Program-made: the position numbers and the translations under genes | From: an uncultured Bacilli bacterium | GTDB taxonomy: Bacteria > Bacillota_I > Bacilli_A > RF39 > UBA660 | NCBI GenBank assembly: GCA_947628325.1 | Contig: CANQZL010000010.1 | Coordinates: forward strand, 1 to 16,122 | Length of the DNA stretch: 16,122 bases | Direction of reading: 5' to 3' | Part shown: positions 1 to 6,867 of the stretch, in pieces | Position numbering within the stretch: position 1 is the first letter of the stretch | Layout: each line of letters begins with the position of its first letter | Notes under the pieces: generated by a model | Seen by the model: the letters and a program-made list of their open reading frames with translations, nothing else | Database searches by the model: none | Told to the model about the DNA's origin: nothing

Positions 1-47
1 CTAATTATTTCTAAAGGTATATTATATTCTCCTAGTTGGACTTCCAT
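1..47 (-). CDS. 5' end of an unidentified gene, cut by the left window edge
   Basis: Reading leftwards, an ATG at 47 opens a frame that stays open to the window edge: 15 codons beginning MEVQLGEYNIPLEII. A good ribosome site, AGGTGG at 52-57, lies four bases before the ATG, and an extended -10 element lies just upstream at 64-72. These two signals, not similarity, support a real gene start. The visible residues are too few to assign a family. The gene is separated from 183-1421, which is on the same strand, by that gene's terminator and by its own promoter, so it looks like a separate transcription unit. Confidence 0.55.
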   Translation of the reverse strand, partial: MEVQLGEYNIPLEII

Positions 48-63
48 AAAACCACCTAATATT

Positions 64-72
64 ATTGTAACA
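64..72 (-). promoter_or_regulatory. Extended -10 promoter TGTTACAAT for the gene at 1-47
   Basis: On the minus strand the sequence is TGT-TACAAT, a TGN extended -10 with five of six matches to TATAAT. No convincing -35 is visible. The predicted transcript start near 57 gives a leader of about ten bases, so the ribosome site would lie at the extreme 5' end. The same nine bases recur in front of the gene at 4261-5988. Confidence 0.5.
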
Positions 73-120
73 TAAAAGTTATTTTAAGAATAATTTAACT
101 TTTTATTTATATAAATATTT

Positions 121-150
121 TATAAGAAAACACTTCCTAAAAAGGAAGTG
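121..150 (-). terminator. Intrinsic terminator after the zinc-ribbon membrane protein
   Basis: CACTTCC (131-137) and GGAAGTG (144-150) form a perfect 7 bp stem with a six-base loop. Read on the minus strand it is followed by TTTTCTT. It sits about 30 bases beyond the stop codon of the gene at 183-1421. Confidence 0.75.
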
Positions 151-182
151 CTATTAAATACTTTTTTATTAATATATATATT

Positions 183-1421
183 TTATGTATTACCCATATC
201 ATCTAAATTAATATCTGTATCACCTAAAGTATTAGATTCCGTATGATATTTAGAATACTTATCTTTATATTCATTTAATATTTTTTGATATTCACTATTA
301 GATGTAAGATTTAATGTAGAATAAACACTATTATATTCATTTATTATAAAAACAATTTGTCGATATCTTATGGCTTTGCCACTTTCAGATAAAGAATCTA
401 TAGAATACTCTAATTTTTCAATATCTTTTTTTAATAGTTCTAAAATACTCTTATTAATTTTAGACATATAATCATTTGCTTTATTATAGAAAGAATTATT
501 TTGCTCTATATTTTTAAATATATTATAAGCTTTATTATAATCATTTGTTTTATATAAGGATAATGCCTTTATATAATCTGAACTATCATTATATATATTG
601 TCTATTTTGGCTAATAATTCTTCACTTTTATTATCTTCTAGATATTTTATCTCTTTGTCATCAACTGTTATTTTAGCATATTCATTTAAATTACTAATTA
701 ATAATTTATATTTATTTGTAATATCCTTAAATTCATTGGCATTATTTGGTTCTGAATCAATATAAGAAGTTATCCAACTATCACAAGTATCTCTTGTTTT
801 AAGTTGAATATTTTCTATTATTTCAGGATTATTTTTATTTTCTTCTAACAAATATACTAAATCATCAATATTTTCACTTTCATAATAATTTTGTAAAGCT
901 TCTTGTAATCTAACATTATAGTCTTTGCTTTCAGTAGCTTTATGATTTTGCGATAAAACAAATATAATAGTACAAAAAACCAAGGCAAAAATTAGAAAAA
1001 TCGAACTAATAACTAACAGAATCTTTTTTCTTTTTTGGATACTTTCTTGAGAAGCAATAGTTATCTTTTCTTCATTACCTAATTCTTCTTTTTCATTATT
1101 ATTTATTTCAGATTGGGATAAAGAATTAACTTTTAAATCATCTTGAGTGTCGATGTCTAGAGATTCTTTATTATCATCTTTATCTTCGTCTAAAGGCATA
1201 GTACGTTCAAATTTATAATTATCATCTACTTCAATAACTATTTTGTTTTTCTTCTTACTTTTTGATGGTTTAGATAAAGATTCTTCTTTTTTTTGAATTT
1301 TTTCATCACTATTATCTTTTAATTTAGGCAGATCTAATTCTAAATTGTCAATTTCATTGCCACAATAAGGACATTCTTTTACATTGTCCTCAATAATTTT
1401 TCCACACTTAAGACATTTCAT
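183..1421 (-). CDS. Zinc-ribbon, single-pass membrane protein with TPR-like extracellular domain
   Basis: This 412-residue protein opens with a zinc ribbon: C3-x2-C6 and C17-x2-C20 in a CxxCG...CPYCG pattern. A long, highly charged low-complexity linker (about 25-130) follows. An RKK stop-transfer cluster precedes one hydrophobic helix at about 134-157. The positive-inside rule then puts the ribbon in the cytoplasm and residues 160-412 outside. The outer part is Lys/Asn/Glu-rich and helical; about 283-321 resembles a tetratricopeptide unit (ALSLYKTNDYNKAYNIF). N-terminal zinc ribbon plus one membrane helix is a common architecture in Bacillota envelope proteins such as TcaA-like proteins, but I recognise no specific family and assign no function. 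The ATG at 1421 has only a weak ribosome site (AAGGGCG) but lies about 18 bases after the predicted transcript start. It is divergent from pyrG. Confidence 0.85.
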   Translation of the reverse strand: MKCLKCGKIIEDNVKECPYCGNEIDNLELDLPKLKDNSDEKIQKKEESLSKPSKSKKKNKIVIEVDDNYKFERTMPLDEDKDDNKESLDIDTQDDLKVNSLSQSEINNNEKEELGNEEKITIASQESIQKRKKILLVISSIFLIFALVFCTIIFVLSQNHKATESKDYNVRLQEALQNYYESENIDDLVYLLEENKNNPEIIENIQLKTRDTCDSWITSYIDSEPNNANEFKDITNKYKLLISNLNEYAKITVDDKEIKYLEDNKSEELLAKIDNIYNDSSDYIKALSLYKTNDYNKAYNIFKNIEQNNSFYNKANDYMSKINKSILELLKKDIEKLEYSIDSLSESGKAIRYRQIVFIINEYNSVYSTLNLTSNSEYQKILNEYKDKYSKYHTESNTLGDTDINLDDMGNT

Positions 1422-1445
1422 CTAACCACGCCCTTATTCTTTATA

Positions 1446-1454
1446 ATCATATCA
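1446..1454 (-). promoter_or_regulatory. Extended -10 promoter TGATATGAT for the zinc-ribbon gene
   Basis: The minus strand reads TGA-TATGAT, a TGN extended -10 with five of six matches to TATAAT. No clear -35 is present. The predicted transcript start near 1439 leaves a leader of about 18 bases before the ATG at 1421. It lies back to back with the pyrG promoter. Confidence 0.5.
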
Positions 1455-1502
1455 TAAAAATTAAATAAAGTTTAGTAATTATTTACATTTTATAATTTTT
1501 TC

Positions 1503-1532
1503 TTCAAATATTAATATTTTTAGTGATATAAT
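1503..1532 (+). promoter_or_regulatory. pyrG promoter (TTCAAA / extended -10 TGATATAAT)
   Basis: A perfect TATAAT at 1527-1532 is preceded by TG at 1524-1525, giving an extended -10. TTCAAA at 1503-1508 matches the -35 consensus at four of six positions with an 18-base spacer. The transcript should start near 1538-1540, within AGAGCC, immediately ahead of the leader hairpin. Confidence 0.75.
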
Positions 1533-1538
1533 TTAAGA

Positions 1539-1574
1539 GAGCCTAATAGTGTTTCTCGTATATTGGCTTTTTTT
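1539..1574 (+). promoter_or_regulatory. Leader terminator (attenuator) of pyrG
   Basis: AGCCTAATA at 1540-1548 pairs with TATTGGCT at 1561-1568: AGCC with GGCT, one bulged T, then AATA with TATT. The loop is 12 bases and a run of seven T follows (1568-1574). This is an intrinsic terminator between the pyrG promoter and its ribosome site (AGGAGG, 1582-1587). In Bacillus subtilis pyrG is controlled by CTP-sensitive attenuation: at low CTP, polymerase repeats G at a GGGC start and the extra Gs pair into the terminator. Position and logic match here, but the start is GAGC, so the exact mechanism is uncertain. Confidence 0.7.
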
Positions 1575-1596
1575 ATTTGGTAGGAGGTATGAAAAA

Positions 1597-3219
1597 ATGG
1601 CTAAATATGTTTTCGTTACAGGAGGTGTAGTTTCTGGTCTTGGTAAAGGTATTACTGCATCTTCTATTGCTTTATTATTAAAAAGTCGTGGATACAAAGT
1701 ATTTATGCAAAAGTTTGATCCATATATTAATGTTGATCCTGGAACAATGTCACCATATCAACATGGCGAAGTTTTTGTTACAGCAGATGGTTCTGAAACT
1801 GATTTAGATTTAGGACATTATGAAAGATATATAGATGAGGAATTAAATTATACGTCTAATATGACAATGGGTAAAGTTTTTGCTTCGGTTATTGAAAAAG
1901 AACGTCGTGGAGATTTTCTAGGAGGAACAGTTCAAATAGTTCCTCATGTAACTAATGAAATAAAGGCTCGTATATACGAAGCTGCTCATACATCAAATGC
2001 TGATATTATTATTACGGAAATTGGTGGAACTATTGGTGATATTGAATCTCAATCATTCTTAGAGGCTTTAAGACAAATGCGTTTAGAAGAAGGTATTGAA
2101 AATACTTTATATGTTCATACTACTTTAGTTCCTGAAATATATGGTAGTGGTGAATTAAAAACAAAACCTACTCAACACTCAGTAATTGAAATGCGTGGTT
2201 TAGGTTTACAACCTGATATTATTGTATGTCGAACTCCTGTTATGCTAGATGAAGATATCAAGAAAAAAATATCTATGTTTTGTAGTATTCCTCCTAAAAA
2301 TGTTATTTCTTCTCCAGATGTTACTAATATTTATCGCATTCCTTTAATTTATCATGAACAAGGTATTGATGAAATTATTTTAAATCAGTTTAAATTAGAT
2401 ATTAAAAAAATAAATATTAAAGAATGGGAAAACTTAGTTAAAACTACTGATAACTTAAAAGATGAAATTGAAATAGCTTTAGTAGGAAAATATGTTGAAT
2501 TACATGATGCCTATATATCAGTAGTTGAATCTTTAAAACATGCTGGTTATCCAATAGGTGTCAAAGTAAATATTAATTGGGTAGATAGTGAATCCTTAGA
2601 AGATTCTAAATGTGATTTAAACAAAATTTTTAAGAATTCTAAGGGAATTATTGTTCCTGGTGGATTTGGCTCACGAGGAATTGAAGGAATGATAAAAGCA
2701 GCTGAGTATGCTAGAAAAAATAATATTCCTTATCTTGGATTATGCTTAGGTATGCAAATAGCTTCAATTGAATTTGCACGTAATGTTTGTCACTTAGAAG
2801 ATGCTAATTCAACTGAATTTGATCCTTTATGTAAAAATCCTGTTATAGATTTAATGGCTGATCAAAAACAAGTTATTAATATGGGTGGTACTTTAAGACT
2901 AGGGAATTATGAATGTGAATTAAAGAAAGATACTTTAGCTTATGAGGATTATAAAACAGATATAATTTTAGAAAGACATAGACATCGTTATGAGTTTAAT
3001 AACAAATATCGTGAATTGTTTGAGAAAAATGGTTTAGTTTTCTCTGGTATTAATCCAAAAGCAAATCTTGTTGAAATAATTGAACTACCTACGCATATTC
3101 ATTATATAGCATGTCAATTTCATCCAGAATTTAAATCTCGTCCTAATAGACCACATCCTCTATTTAAAAAATTTATTGAAGTATCTGCTTCATATAAAGG
3201 CACTCAAAAAAATAAATAA
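1597..3219 (+). CDS. pyrG: CTP synthase (glutamine-hydrolysing)
   Basis: PyrG makes CTP from UTP, ATP and glutamine in the cytoplasm. The 540-residue length is normal. The N-terminal amidoligase domain has the P-loop-like GGVVSGLGKG (9-18), the KFDPYIN segment and the GTIGDIES segment. The C-terminal class I glutamine amidotransferase domain carries the nucleophile C383 in GLCLGMQ and the H509/E511 pair in FHPEF. The ATG at 1597 is chosen because it gives the canonical MAKYVFVTGG start and has AGGAGG nine bases upstream (1582-1587). The frame stays open upstream to 1549, but that stretch is the leader hairpin, not coding. Expression is probably set by the leader attenuator. A terminator begins inside its stop codon. 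Confidence 0.98.
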   Translation: MAKYVFVTGGVVSGLGKGITASSIALLLKSRGYKVFMQKFDPYINVDPGTMSPYQHGEVFVTADGSETDLDLGHYERYIDEELNYTSNMTMGKVFASVIEKERRGDFLGGTVQIVPHVTNEIKARIYEAAHTSNADIIITEIGGTIGDIESQSFLEALRQMRLEEGIENTLYVHTTLVPEIYGSGELKTKPTQHSVIEMRGLGLQPDIIVCRTPVMLDEDIKKKISMFCSIPPKNVISSPDVTNIYRIPLIYHEQGIDEIILNQFKLDIKKINIKEWENLVKTTDNLKDEIEIALVGKYVELHDAYISVVESLKHAGYPIGVKVNINWVDSESLEDSKCDLNKIFKNSKGIIVPGGFGSRGIEGMIKAAEYARKNNIPYLGLCLGMQIASIEFARNVCHLEDANSTEFDPLCKNPVIDLMADQKQVINMGGTLRLGNYECELKKDTLAYEDYKTDIILERHRHRYEFNNKYRELFEKNGLVFSGINPKANLVEIIELPTHIHYIACQFHPEFKSRPNRPHPLFKKFIEVSASYKGTQKNK

Positions 3220-3243
3220 AGTTCTGAAAAAAGAACTTTTTTT
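3218..3243 (+). terminator. Intrinsic terminator of pyrG
   Basis: AAAGTTCT (3218-3225) pairs with AGAACTTT (3232-3239) around the loop GAAAAA, and T runs from 3237 to 3243. The first two bases of the stem are the last two bases of the pyrG stop codon. Confidence 0.9.
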
Positions 3244-3314
3244 ATTACTTATTTTTTATTTATAGCATAAATTAATATATAAAAATACATACTAAATAAT
3301 AATAGAGGTTTATT

Positions 3315-3905
3315 ATGAAAAAAATAAAAAGTTATATTATCCTTTTACTTTGTTTATTTTTAGCTTCCTTAAATTTTAATTTAATTTTAAAAGAATTAAA
3401 CTTAGTTACTGGTGGAACGCAAGGTCTAGCTATATTATTAAATTATTTAGTAGACTTAAGTCCCTCTCTTATAATTTTTCTTATTAATACTATAACACTT
3501 ATTATTAGTATATTTTTTTTACCAGTTAAAAATACCTCTGGAGCTTTAGTATCATCATTAATTTACCCATTATTTATAAAGCTAACTAGTTATATACACC
3601 CTATACCTTTTTTACAAGACTACAAACTAATATTTATTATTTTATCAGGAATAATCTTTGGTATAACAAGTGGTTTTATTTATAAATATAATTTTTCTTC
3701 AGGAGGATTAACTATTATTAATTTATTAATTCATAAATATTTTCATATAAAAATTTCGATAATAAATTTTATTATTAATTCTATTATTATTTTATTTGGT
3801 TACTTTTATTTTGGAATAACTAAGACATTATTTTCGATATTAGTAATTATTATAGGAAGTATTATTATTAATATAATAATAGGTTTTAAATGCAAAAAGT
3901 TATAG
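3315..3905 (+). CDS. YitT-type integral membrane protein, short form
   Basis: The 196-residue protein is almost wholly hydrophobic, with about six membrane helices (roughly 5-25, 36-48, 49-69, 104-124, 146-168, 170-190). Two glycine signatures of the YitT membrane domain are present: VTGGTQGLAILLNY near residue 31 and the internal counterpart NFSSGGLTIINLL near residue 126. Typical YitT proteins run to about 280 residues because a soluble DUF2179 domain follows the membrane part. Here the protein stops after the last helix, inside a clean terminator, so it is either a naturally membrane-only form or an old truncation. Substrate and role of YitT proteins are not established. The ATG has AGAGG at 3304-3308. 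It follows pyrG, but the pyrG terminator between them argues for a separate promoter, which I could not locate with confidence. Confidence 0.8.
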   Translation: MKKIKSYIILLLCLFLASLNFNLILKELNLVTGGTQGLAILLNYLVDLSPSLIIFLINTITLIISIFFLPVKNTSGALVSSLIYPLFIKLTSYIHPIPFLQDYKLIFIILSGIIFGITSGFIYKYNFSSGGLTIINLLIHKYFHIKISIINFIINSIIILFGYFYFGITKTLFSILVIIIGSIIINIIIGFKCKKL

Positions 3906-3930
3906 CAAAGAGTTCTGCTATAACTTTTTT
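3894..3930 (+). terminator. Intrinsic terminator overlapping the YitT-like gene's stop codon
   Basis: AAAGTTATAGCA (3896-3907) pairs perfectly with TGCTATAACTTT (3916-3927) around an eight-base loop, extended by A-T pairs and followed by T to 3930. The TAG stop codon is within the left arm. Because A runs flank the left side too, it could also work for minus-strand transcripts arriving from 4040. Confidence 0.9.
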
Positions 3931-3969
3931 AAATACTAAAATATAAAATTTTAAATTAATTTAGTATTT
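3931..3969. repeat. AT-only inverted repeat in the convergent spacer
   Basis: AAATACTAAA (3931-3940) and TTTAGTATTT (3960-3969) are perfect inverse copies around a 19-base AT-rich centre that includes AAAATTTT. A smaller hairpin, ATATAAC/GTTATAT, follows at 3971-3989. The spacer 3906-4039 lies between two convergent genes and holds nothing else that I recognise. These may help stop minus-strand transcription, but there is no T tract after the larger stem. Confidence 0.4.
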
Positions 3970-4039
3970 TATATAACTATTTGTTATATCGGTATAACTA
4001 TAAATTAAAATGTATCTTTTAACTATGGTATATACTTTA

Positions 4040-4264
4040 CTAAAAGTTTTTACTATCTATTAATTCCTTATATACATCTTTTATTTTGTTTTCTTCTATT
4101 TCTAAATCTCTTAATATAGAATAAGCATACTCTATAGGAATATTAAAAAAACATTTATCATCATTTAAAATTTCTTTTATTATTTGATATTTTCTTAAAT
4201 TTTTTTCATCATTTTTATATTTAATTAACATTTTCTCATTTAATTCACGTAATTTATTAATCAT
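4040..4264 (-). CDS. Small helical protein, coupled to the transglutaminase-like gene
   Basis: A 74-residue, charged and probably all-helical protein, rich in Lys, Glu, Asn and Ile, with no signal peptide or membrane helix. Its ATG overlaps the TGA of the upstream gene in the sequence ATGA (4261-4264), so it is almost certainly translated by coupling, in fixed proportion to the larger protein. I do not recognise the family. The coupling suggests a partner, inhibitor or accessory subunit of the 575-residue protein; this is inference. Its single cysteine (in DDKCFF) has no evident role. Confidence 0.75.
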   Translation of the reverse strand: MINKLRELNEKMLIKYKNDEKNLRKYQIIKEILNDDKCFFNIPIEYAYSILRDLEIEENKIKDVYKELIDSKNF

Positions 4265-5988
4265 TTTTTTAATCCTCCCCTTTCTATAATTCCAGGTATC
4301 TTAGGATTCTTACTTTGAACATATTCAAATATTTTATTATCAAATTTATCTTGAAGTTCTTCTTTAGAAATAACAATTAATTTTTTATTAGGATTAAAAT
4401 AATAATATATATTCTCTTCAGGATTAGTTTCAATACCATTTACATTTATTGTAAATATAGCACTAGCCATCGCTACTCTTTCCTTATCAAATGGTTCATT
4501 ATTTCTTATTATTGTAACAAACATATTATTTTGTCTTTCATATTCATTAAACATAATACTTCTAAGTTGTAATACATATGATAAAGAATCAATTCCTACC
4601 ATTTTAGTTTCATTAACTTTTTCTATTAAAATTGCAAACCTTTCATTTATATCAATATCTTCTAAATTAGAAGTTACTTGTTTATATTCTGCTAAAAGTT
4701 CATCTAAGGTTTTTATATGACCTACCATATATCTTTCATTACTTTTTTCTTGTTCAGCAATCAATTCATATACTTTATTAACTGTTTCATAGAATTCTTT
4801 TTTGGTTTTTTCATTTTTATTTAGACATATTAAACCAAATAATGGTTGATTTAATTTGGCTTGCATTATATCTCCTAATAATATAGACATAACAGAATCA
4901 GCTTTAACTAAAAATTTTTGACTTCTAAATTCTAAATAAGCGTGAGATCCTCCATATGCTTCACCAATCATATTTTTATAAGTACTTCTAAATTTTATAC
5001 CTAATTTATCTAATAACTTTGAATATATTAAATTAAATTCAAAACAAACAATTTTATTGTTTTTTAAATTTATAGATGAAACATATTTAATATCTTGATG
5101 TTTATAAGTTGCTTCTCCTATTTGATTAACAGCATAATATTCATCATCATAAGTTAGAAGTTTACACATCTTAATATAAATATATATAGCTTTTTCAAGT
5201 TCATTAGCATCATTAGGTAAACCTTCTAATATTTTATTTTCTAATTCTTTATCAATTTCAACTTTCTTAAATAATTCATCTTCTGTTTCAAAAAAATTAT
5301 TAATAGCTTGAATATCAATTTTTTGTAAAGATCTTATATCATTATATCTTTTAAACATCTTTTCAGGTAAAACAAAATTCTCAAATATATTATTATTTTT
5401 AAAAAATTTATAAGAAGCATATATAAAATATTTTTTAGGAATACCACAAAAGTCTTTTATATCATTGTTATCACATAATTCATCAAATTCTTCTTTAGAT
5501 AATGTCATTAAATTAATTATTTGCTTAACAGGAATTTGATATTCTTTACCATCCATACTAATACTAAAGATTTCATTTTCATATATTTGTAAAAAATTTT
5601 TATAAGAAATTAAACTTTTTAAATAGTTAAATCTTTCAGTTTCTTGATCATTTAATTTAATTAAGCCATCATTTATTAATTTTTCAATTCCTACAACAAT
5701 TTGAGATTTGGTATAACTAATTGCTCCTCCAGTATCTCCACTTATAATATAAGTAACATTAAATATAGAGATTTCATTTGATAGGAAACGACACGCATAA
5801 TGATAATAGGTATCATCTCGTAATATATTTTCTAAAAATTTTATACTAATTTTTTGATTCATAACTTCAATATAATCACTATTTTTTAAAGCAATAAAGT
5901 CATCATGTTCAATAAAATGAGTATTTTTAGTCATTTTTTTCAAATAAGGATATTTTTTTAAACATTCTTCTACTGTTAAATTTTCCAT
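4261..5988 (-). CDS. Large cytoplasmic protein with a transglutaminase/cysteine-protease-like core
   Basis: The 575-residue protein has no signal peptide or membrane helix. The centre carries what looks like a transglutaminase-like core in the usual order: a helix ending LLTYDDEYY (about 277-285); the candidate nucleophile C315 in KIVCFEFNLIYSKLL, followed by the KLGIKFRS turn; H349 in GGSHAYLEF; and D364 in LVKADSV. This Cys-His-Asp spacing and the LGI-x-x-R segment match the transglutaminase/peptide N-glycanase fold, whose bacterial members are mostly peptidases or cross-linking enzymes. Residues 1-250 and 390-575 match no family I know. The ATG at 5988 follows a weak AGGA site and a promoter at 6013-6021. 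It overlaps the next gene by four bases. The fold is likely; substrate and even activity are unknown. Confidence 0.8.
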   Translation of the reverse strand: MENLTVEECLKKYPYLKKMTKNTHFIEHDDFIALKNSDYIEVMNQKISIKFLENILRDDTYYHYACRFLSNEISIFNVTYIISGDTGGAISYTKSQIVVGIEKLINDGLIKLNDQETERFNYLKSLISYKNFLQIYENEIFSISMDGKEYQIPVKQIINLMTLSKEEFDELCDNNDIKDFCGIPKKYFIYASYKFFKNNNIFENFVLPEKMFKRYNDIRSLQKIDIQAINNFFETEDELFKKVEIDKELENKILEGLPNDANELEKAIYIYIKMCKLLTYDDEYYAVNQIGEATYKHQDIKYVSSINLKNNKIVCFEFNLIYSKLLDKLGIKFRSTYKNMIGEAYGGSHAYLEFRSQKFLVKADSVMSILLGDIMQAKLNQPLFGLICLNKNEKTKKEFYETVNKVYELIAEQEKSNERYMVGHIKTLDELLAEYKQVTSNLEDIDINERFAILIEKVNETKMVGIDSLSYVLQLRSIMFNEYERQNNMFVTIIRNNEPFDKERVAMASAIFTINVNGIETNPEENIYYYFNPNKKLIVISKEELQDKFDNKIFEYVQSKNPKIPGIIERGGLKK

Positions 5989-6012
5989 AAACTATCATTC
6001 CTATTAAATATA

Positions 6013-6021
6013 ATTGTAACA
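6013..6021 (-). promoter_or_regulatory. Extended -10 promoter TGTTACAAT for the transglutaminase-like pair
   Basis: The minus strand reads TGT-TACAAT, identical to the element at 64-72. The predicted start near 6006 gives a leader of about 18 bases before the ATG at 5988. It lies just beyond the hairpin that should end the tRNA transcript, so the coupled pair has its own promoter. Confidence 0.5.
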
Positions 6022-6035
6022 TAAATTATTGCATA

Positions 6036-6066
6036 TTAAAACTCAAACTATGAGTAGTTCGAGTTT
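6036..6066 (-). terminator. Hairpin terminator after tRNA-Thr
   Basis: On the minus strand AAACTCGAACTA and TAGTTTGAGTTT (6066-6055 and 6050-6039) form a 12 bp stem with one G-U pair and the loop CTCA. It begins ten bases after the tRNA CCA end. The following T tract is short (TTTTAA), so termination may be incomplete or the hairpin may protect the 3' end before tRNA processing. Confidence 0.65.
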
Positions 6067-6076
6067 CCTATTATAC

Positions 6077-6150
6077 TGGTGCCGATTAATAGAATCGAAC
6101 TATTTATTGAACCTTACCATGGTTCCGTTATACCATTTAACTAAATCGGC
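6077..6150 (-). tRNA. tRNA-Thr, anticodon GGU
   Basis: A complete 74-base cloverleaf folds on the minus strand. The acceptor stem is GCCGATT/AATCGGC, the D stem GTTA/TAAC with loop AATGGTA, the anticodon stem GAACC/GGTTC with loop ATGGTAA, the variable loop four bases, and the T stem AATAG/CTATT with loop TTCGATT. The discriminator is A and CCA is encoded. The anticodon GGU reads ACC and ACU threonine codons. Conserved G18-G19, T54-T55-C56, A58 and the G53-C61 pair are all present. Apart from the acceptor and anticodon stems it is extremely AU-rich, but nothing suggests a pseudogene. It has its own promoter and hairpin, so it is a solitary unit. Confidence 0.95.
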
Positions 6151-6160
6151 ATCTATATAT

Positions 6161-6169
6161 AGTATACCA
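6161..6169 (-). promoter_or_regulatory. Extended -10 promoter TGGTATACT for tRNA-Thr
   Basis: On the minus strand TGG-TATACT is a TGN extended -10 with five of six consensus bases, placing the transcript start about four bases before the mature tRNA 5' end at 6150. There is no good -35. It sits in the 35-base gap after the lipoprotein gene, with no terminator seen between them, so the tRNA may also be reached by read-through. Confidence 0.55.
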
Positions 6170-6185
6170 CAAAAAAATACATATA

Positions 6186-6827
6186 TTACTTTTTATATGC
6201 ATTTTCATAATAAATTTTTTCACAAATATTATCTTCTTTATAATAAGTATAATCATCTTTACATTTTGGTTCTAAGTCTTTTTCATCGACAATAACACAT
6301 TTTTTATTTTTTTTATCATACGTTCCTAATTTACAATTATAATCTTTATTTTGCCAAACTATTTTATGACATTCGCCAAAAGCAATGCCTGTTTCATCTG
6401 GACAAACCATTGACACTTTATAATCAATAGGAGTCTCACTATATTCAGTACAAGAGCCATCTTCTGCCTTTGTTATACAAACTTTTTCATAACAAACATT
6501 ATCTTTTTCAAAAGCTTCAGCTTCTTCTTTATCTGTTAAACACTCTTTTTTTTCAACTTTATCATATGATTCAATGCTTATACATCTATCTCCACCATCT
6601 GTAAAACCATCTGGACAAATATATTCGGGTCTTGCATCTATTACAAGGATATTTTCACACTTATTAGTCTCTTCATTTAAATTATAACCATTTGGGCAGA
6701 CCATTTGAGGAGTTTCATCAAGAACAATTTTGCATTTTTTTCCTTCTAGTGTTCCATTCTCACAAGAAAGTTTATTTCCACAAGAAGTTAGTAAACAAAT
6801 TAAAAGTAAAATAATTATTTTCTTCAT
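6186..6827 (-). CDS. Lipoprotein with eight cysteine-pair repeats
   Basis: A 213-residue lipoprotein. The signal peptide has MKK, a hydrophobic core and the lipobox LTSC, with C16 as the lipidated residue, so it should be anchored on the outer face of the membrane. After C16 there are exactly 16 cysteines, falling into eight pairs: 22/32, 44/57, 71/82, 96/112, 117/126, 142/153, 165/177 and 189/202. Within pairs 8-15 residues intervene, and several repeats open with CPxG or C-x-x-G (CPNGYN, CPDGFT, CENGT, CKLGTY). The even number and regular spacing suggest one disulfide per repeat. I know no named family for it. The ATG at 6827 has AGAGGTG at 6834-6840. It is between rpmF and tRNA-Thr but has its own -10. 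The function is unknown. Confidence 0.88.
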   Translation of the reverse strand: MKKIIILLLICLLTSCGNKLSCENGTLEGKKCKIVLDETPQMVCPNGYNLNEETNKCENILVIDARPEYICPDGFTDGGDRCISIESYDKVEKKECLTDKEEAEAFEKDNVCYEKVCITKAEDGSCTEYSETPIDYKVSMVCPDETGIAFGECHKIVWQNKDYNCKLGTYDKKNKKCVIVDEKDLEPKCKDDYTYYKEDNICEKIYYENAYKK

Positions 6828-6847
6828 TATTTACACCTCTATTATTT

Positions 6848-6853
6848 ATTATA
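6848..6853 (-). promoter_or_regulatory. -10 element TATAAT of the lipoprotein gene
   Basis: A perfect TATAAT on the minus strand places the transcript start near 6841, just before the ribosome site AGAGGTG. At the -35 distance there is only the T run of the rpmF terminator, so the promoter is either weak or uses that T tract as a poor -35. Confidence 0.5.
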
Positions 6854-6867
6854 GCTTATTTATGAGC

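Noticed and set aside
1549..1596. In-frame upstream extension of pyrG (MFLVYWLF...).
   Set aside because: It covers the leader terminator and the ribosome site, is not part of any CTP synthase, and the ATG at 1597 has AGGAGG and the canonical start.
3931..3989. AT-rich inverted repeats as terminator or replication-related site.
   Set aside because: No T tract after the larger stem on either strand and no DnaA-box-like clusters; kept only as a repeat.
6029..6295. Plus-strand open frame of 88 codons.
   Set aside because: It runs through the tRNA-Thr gene and the antisense of the lipoprotein end; no ribosome site and no family-like sequence.
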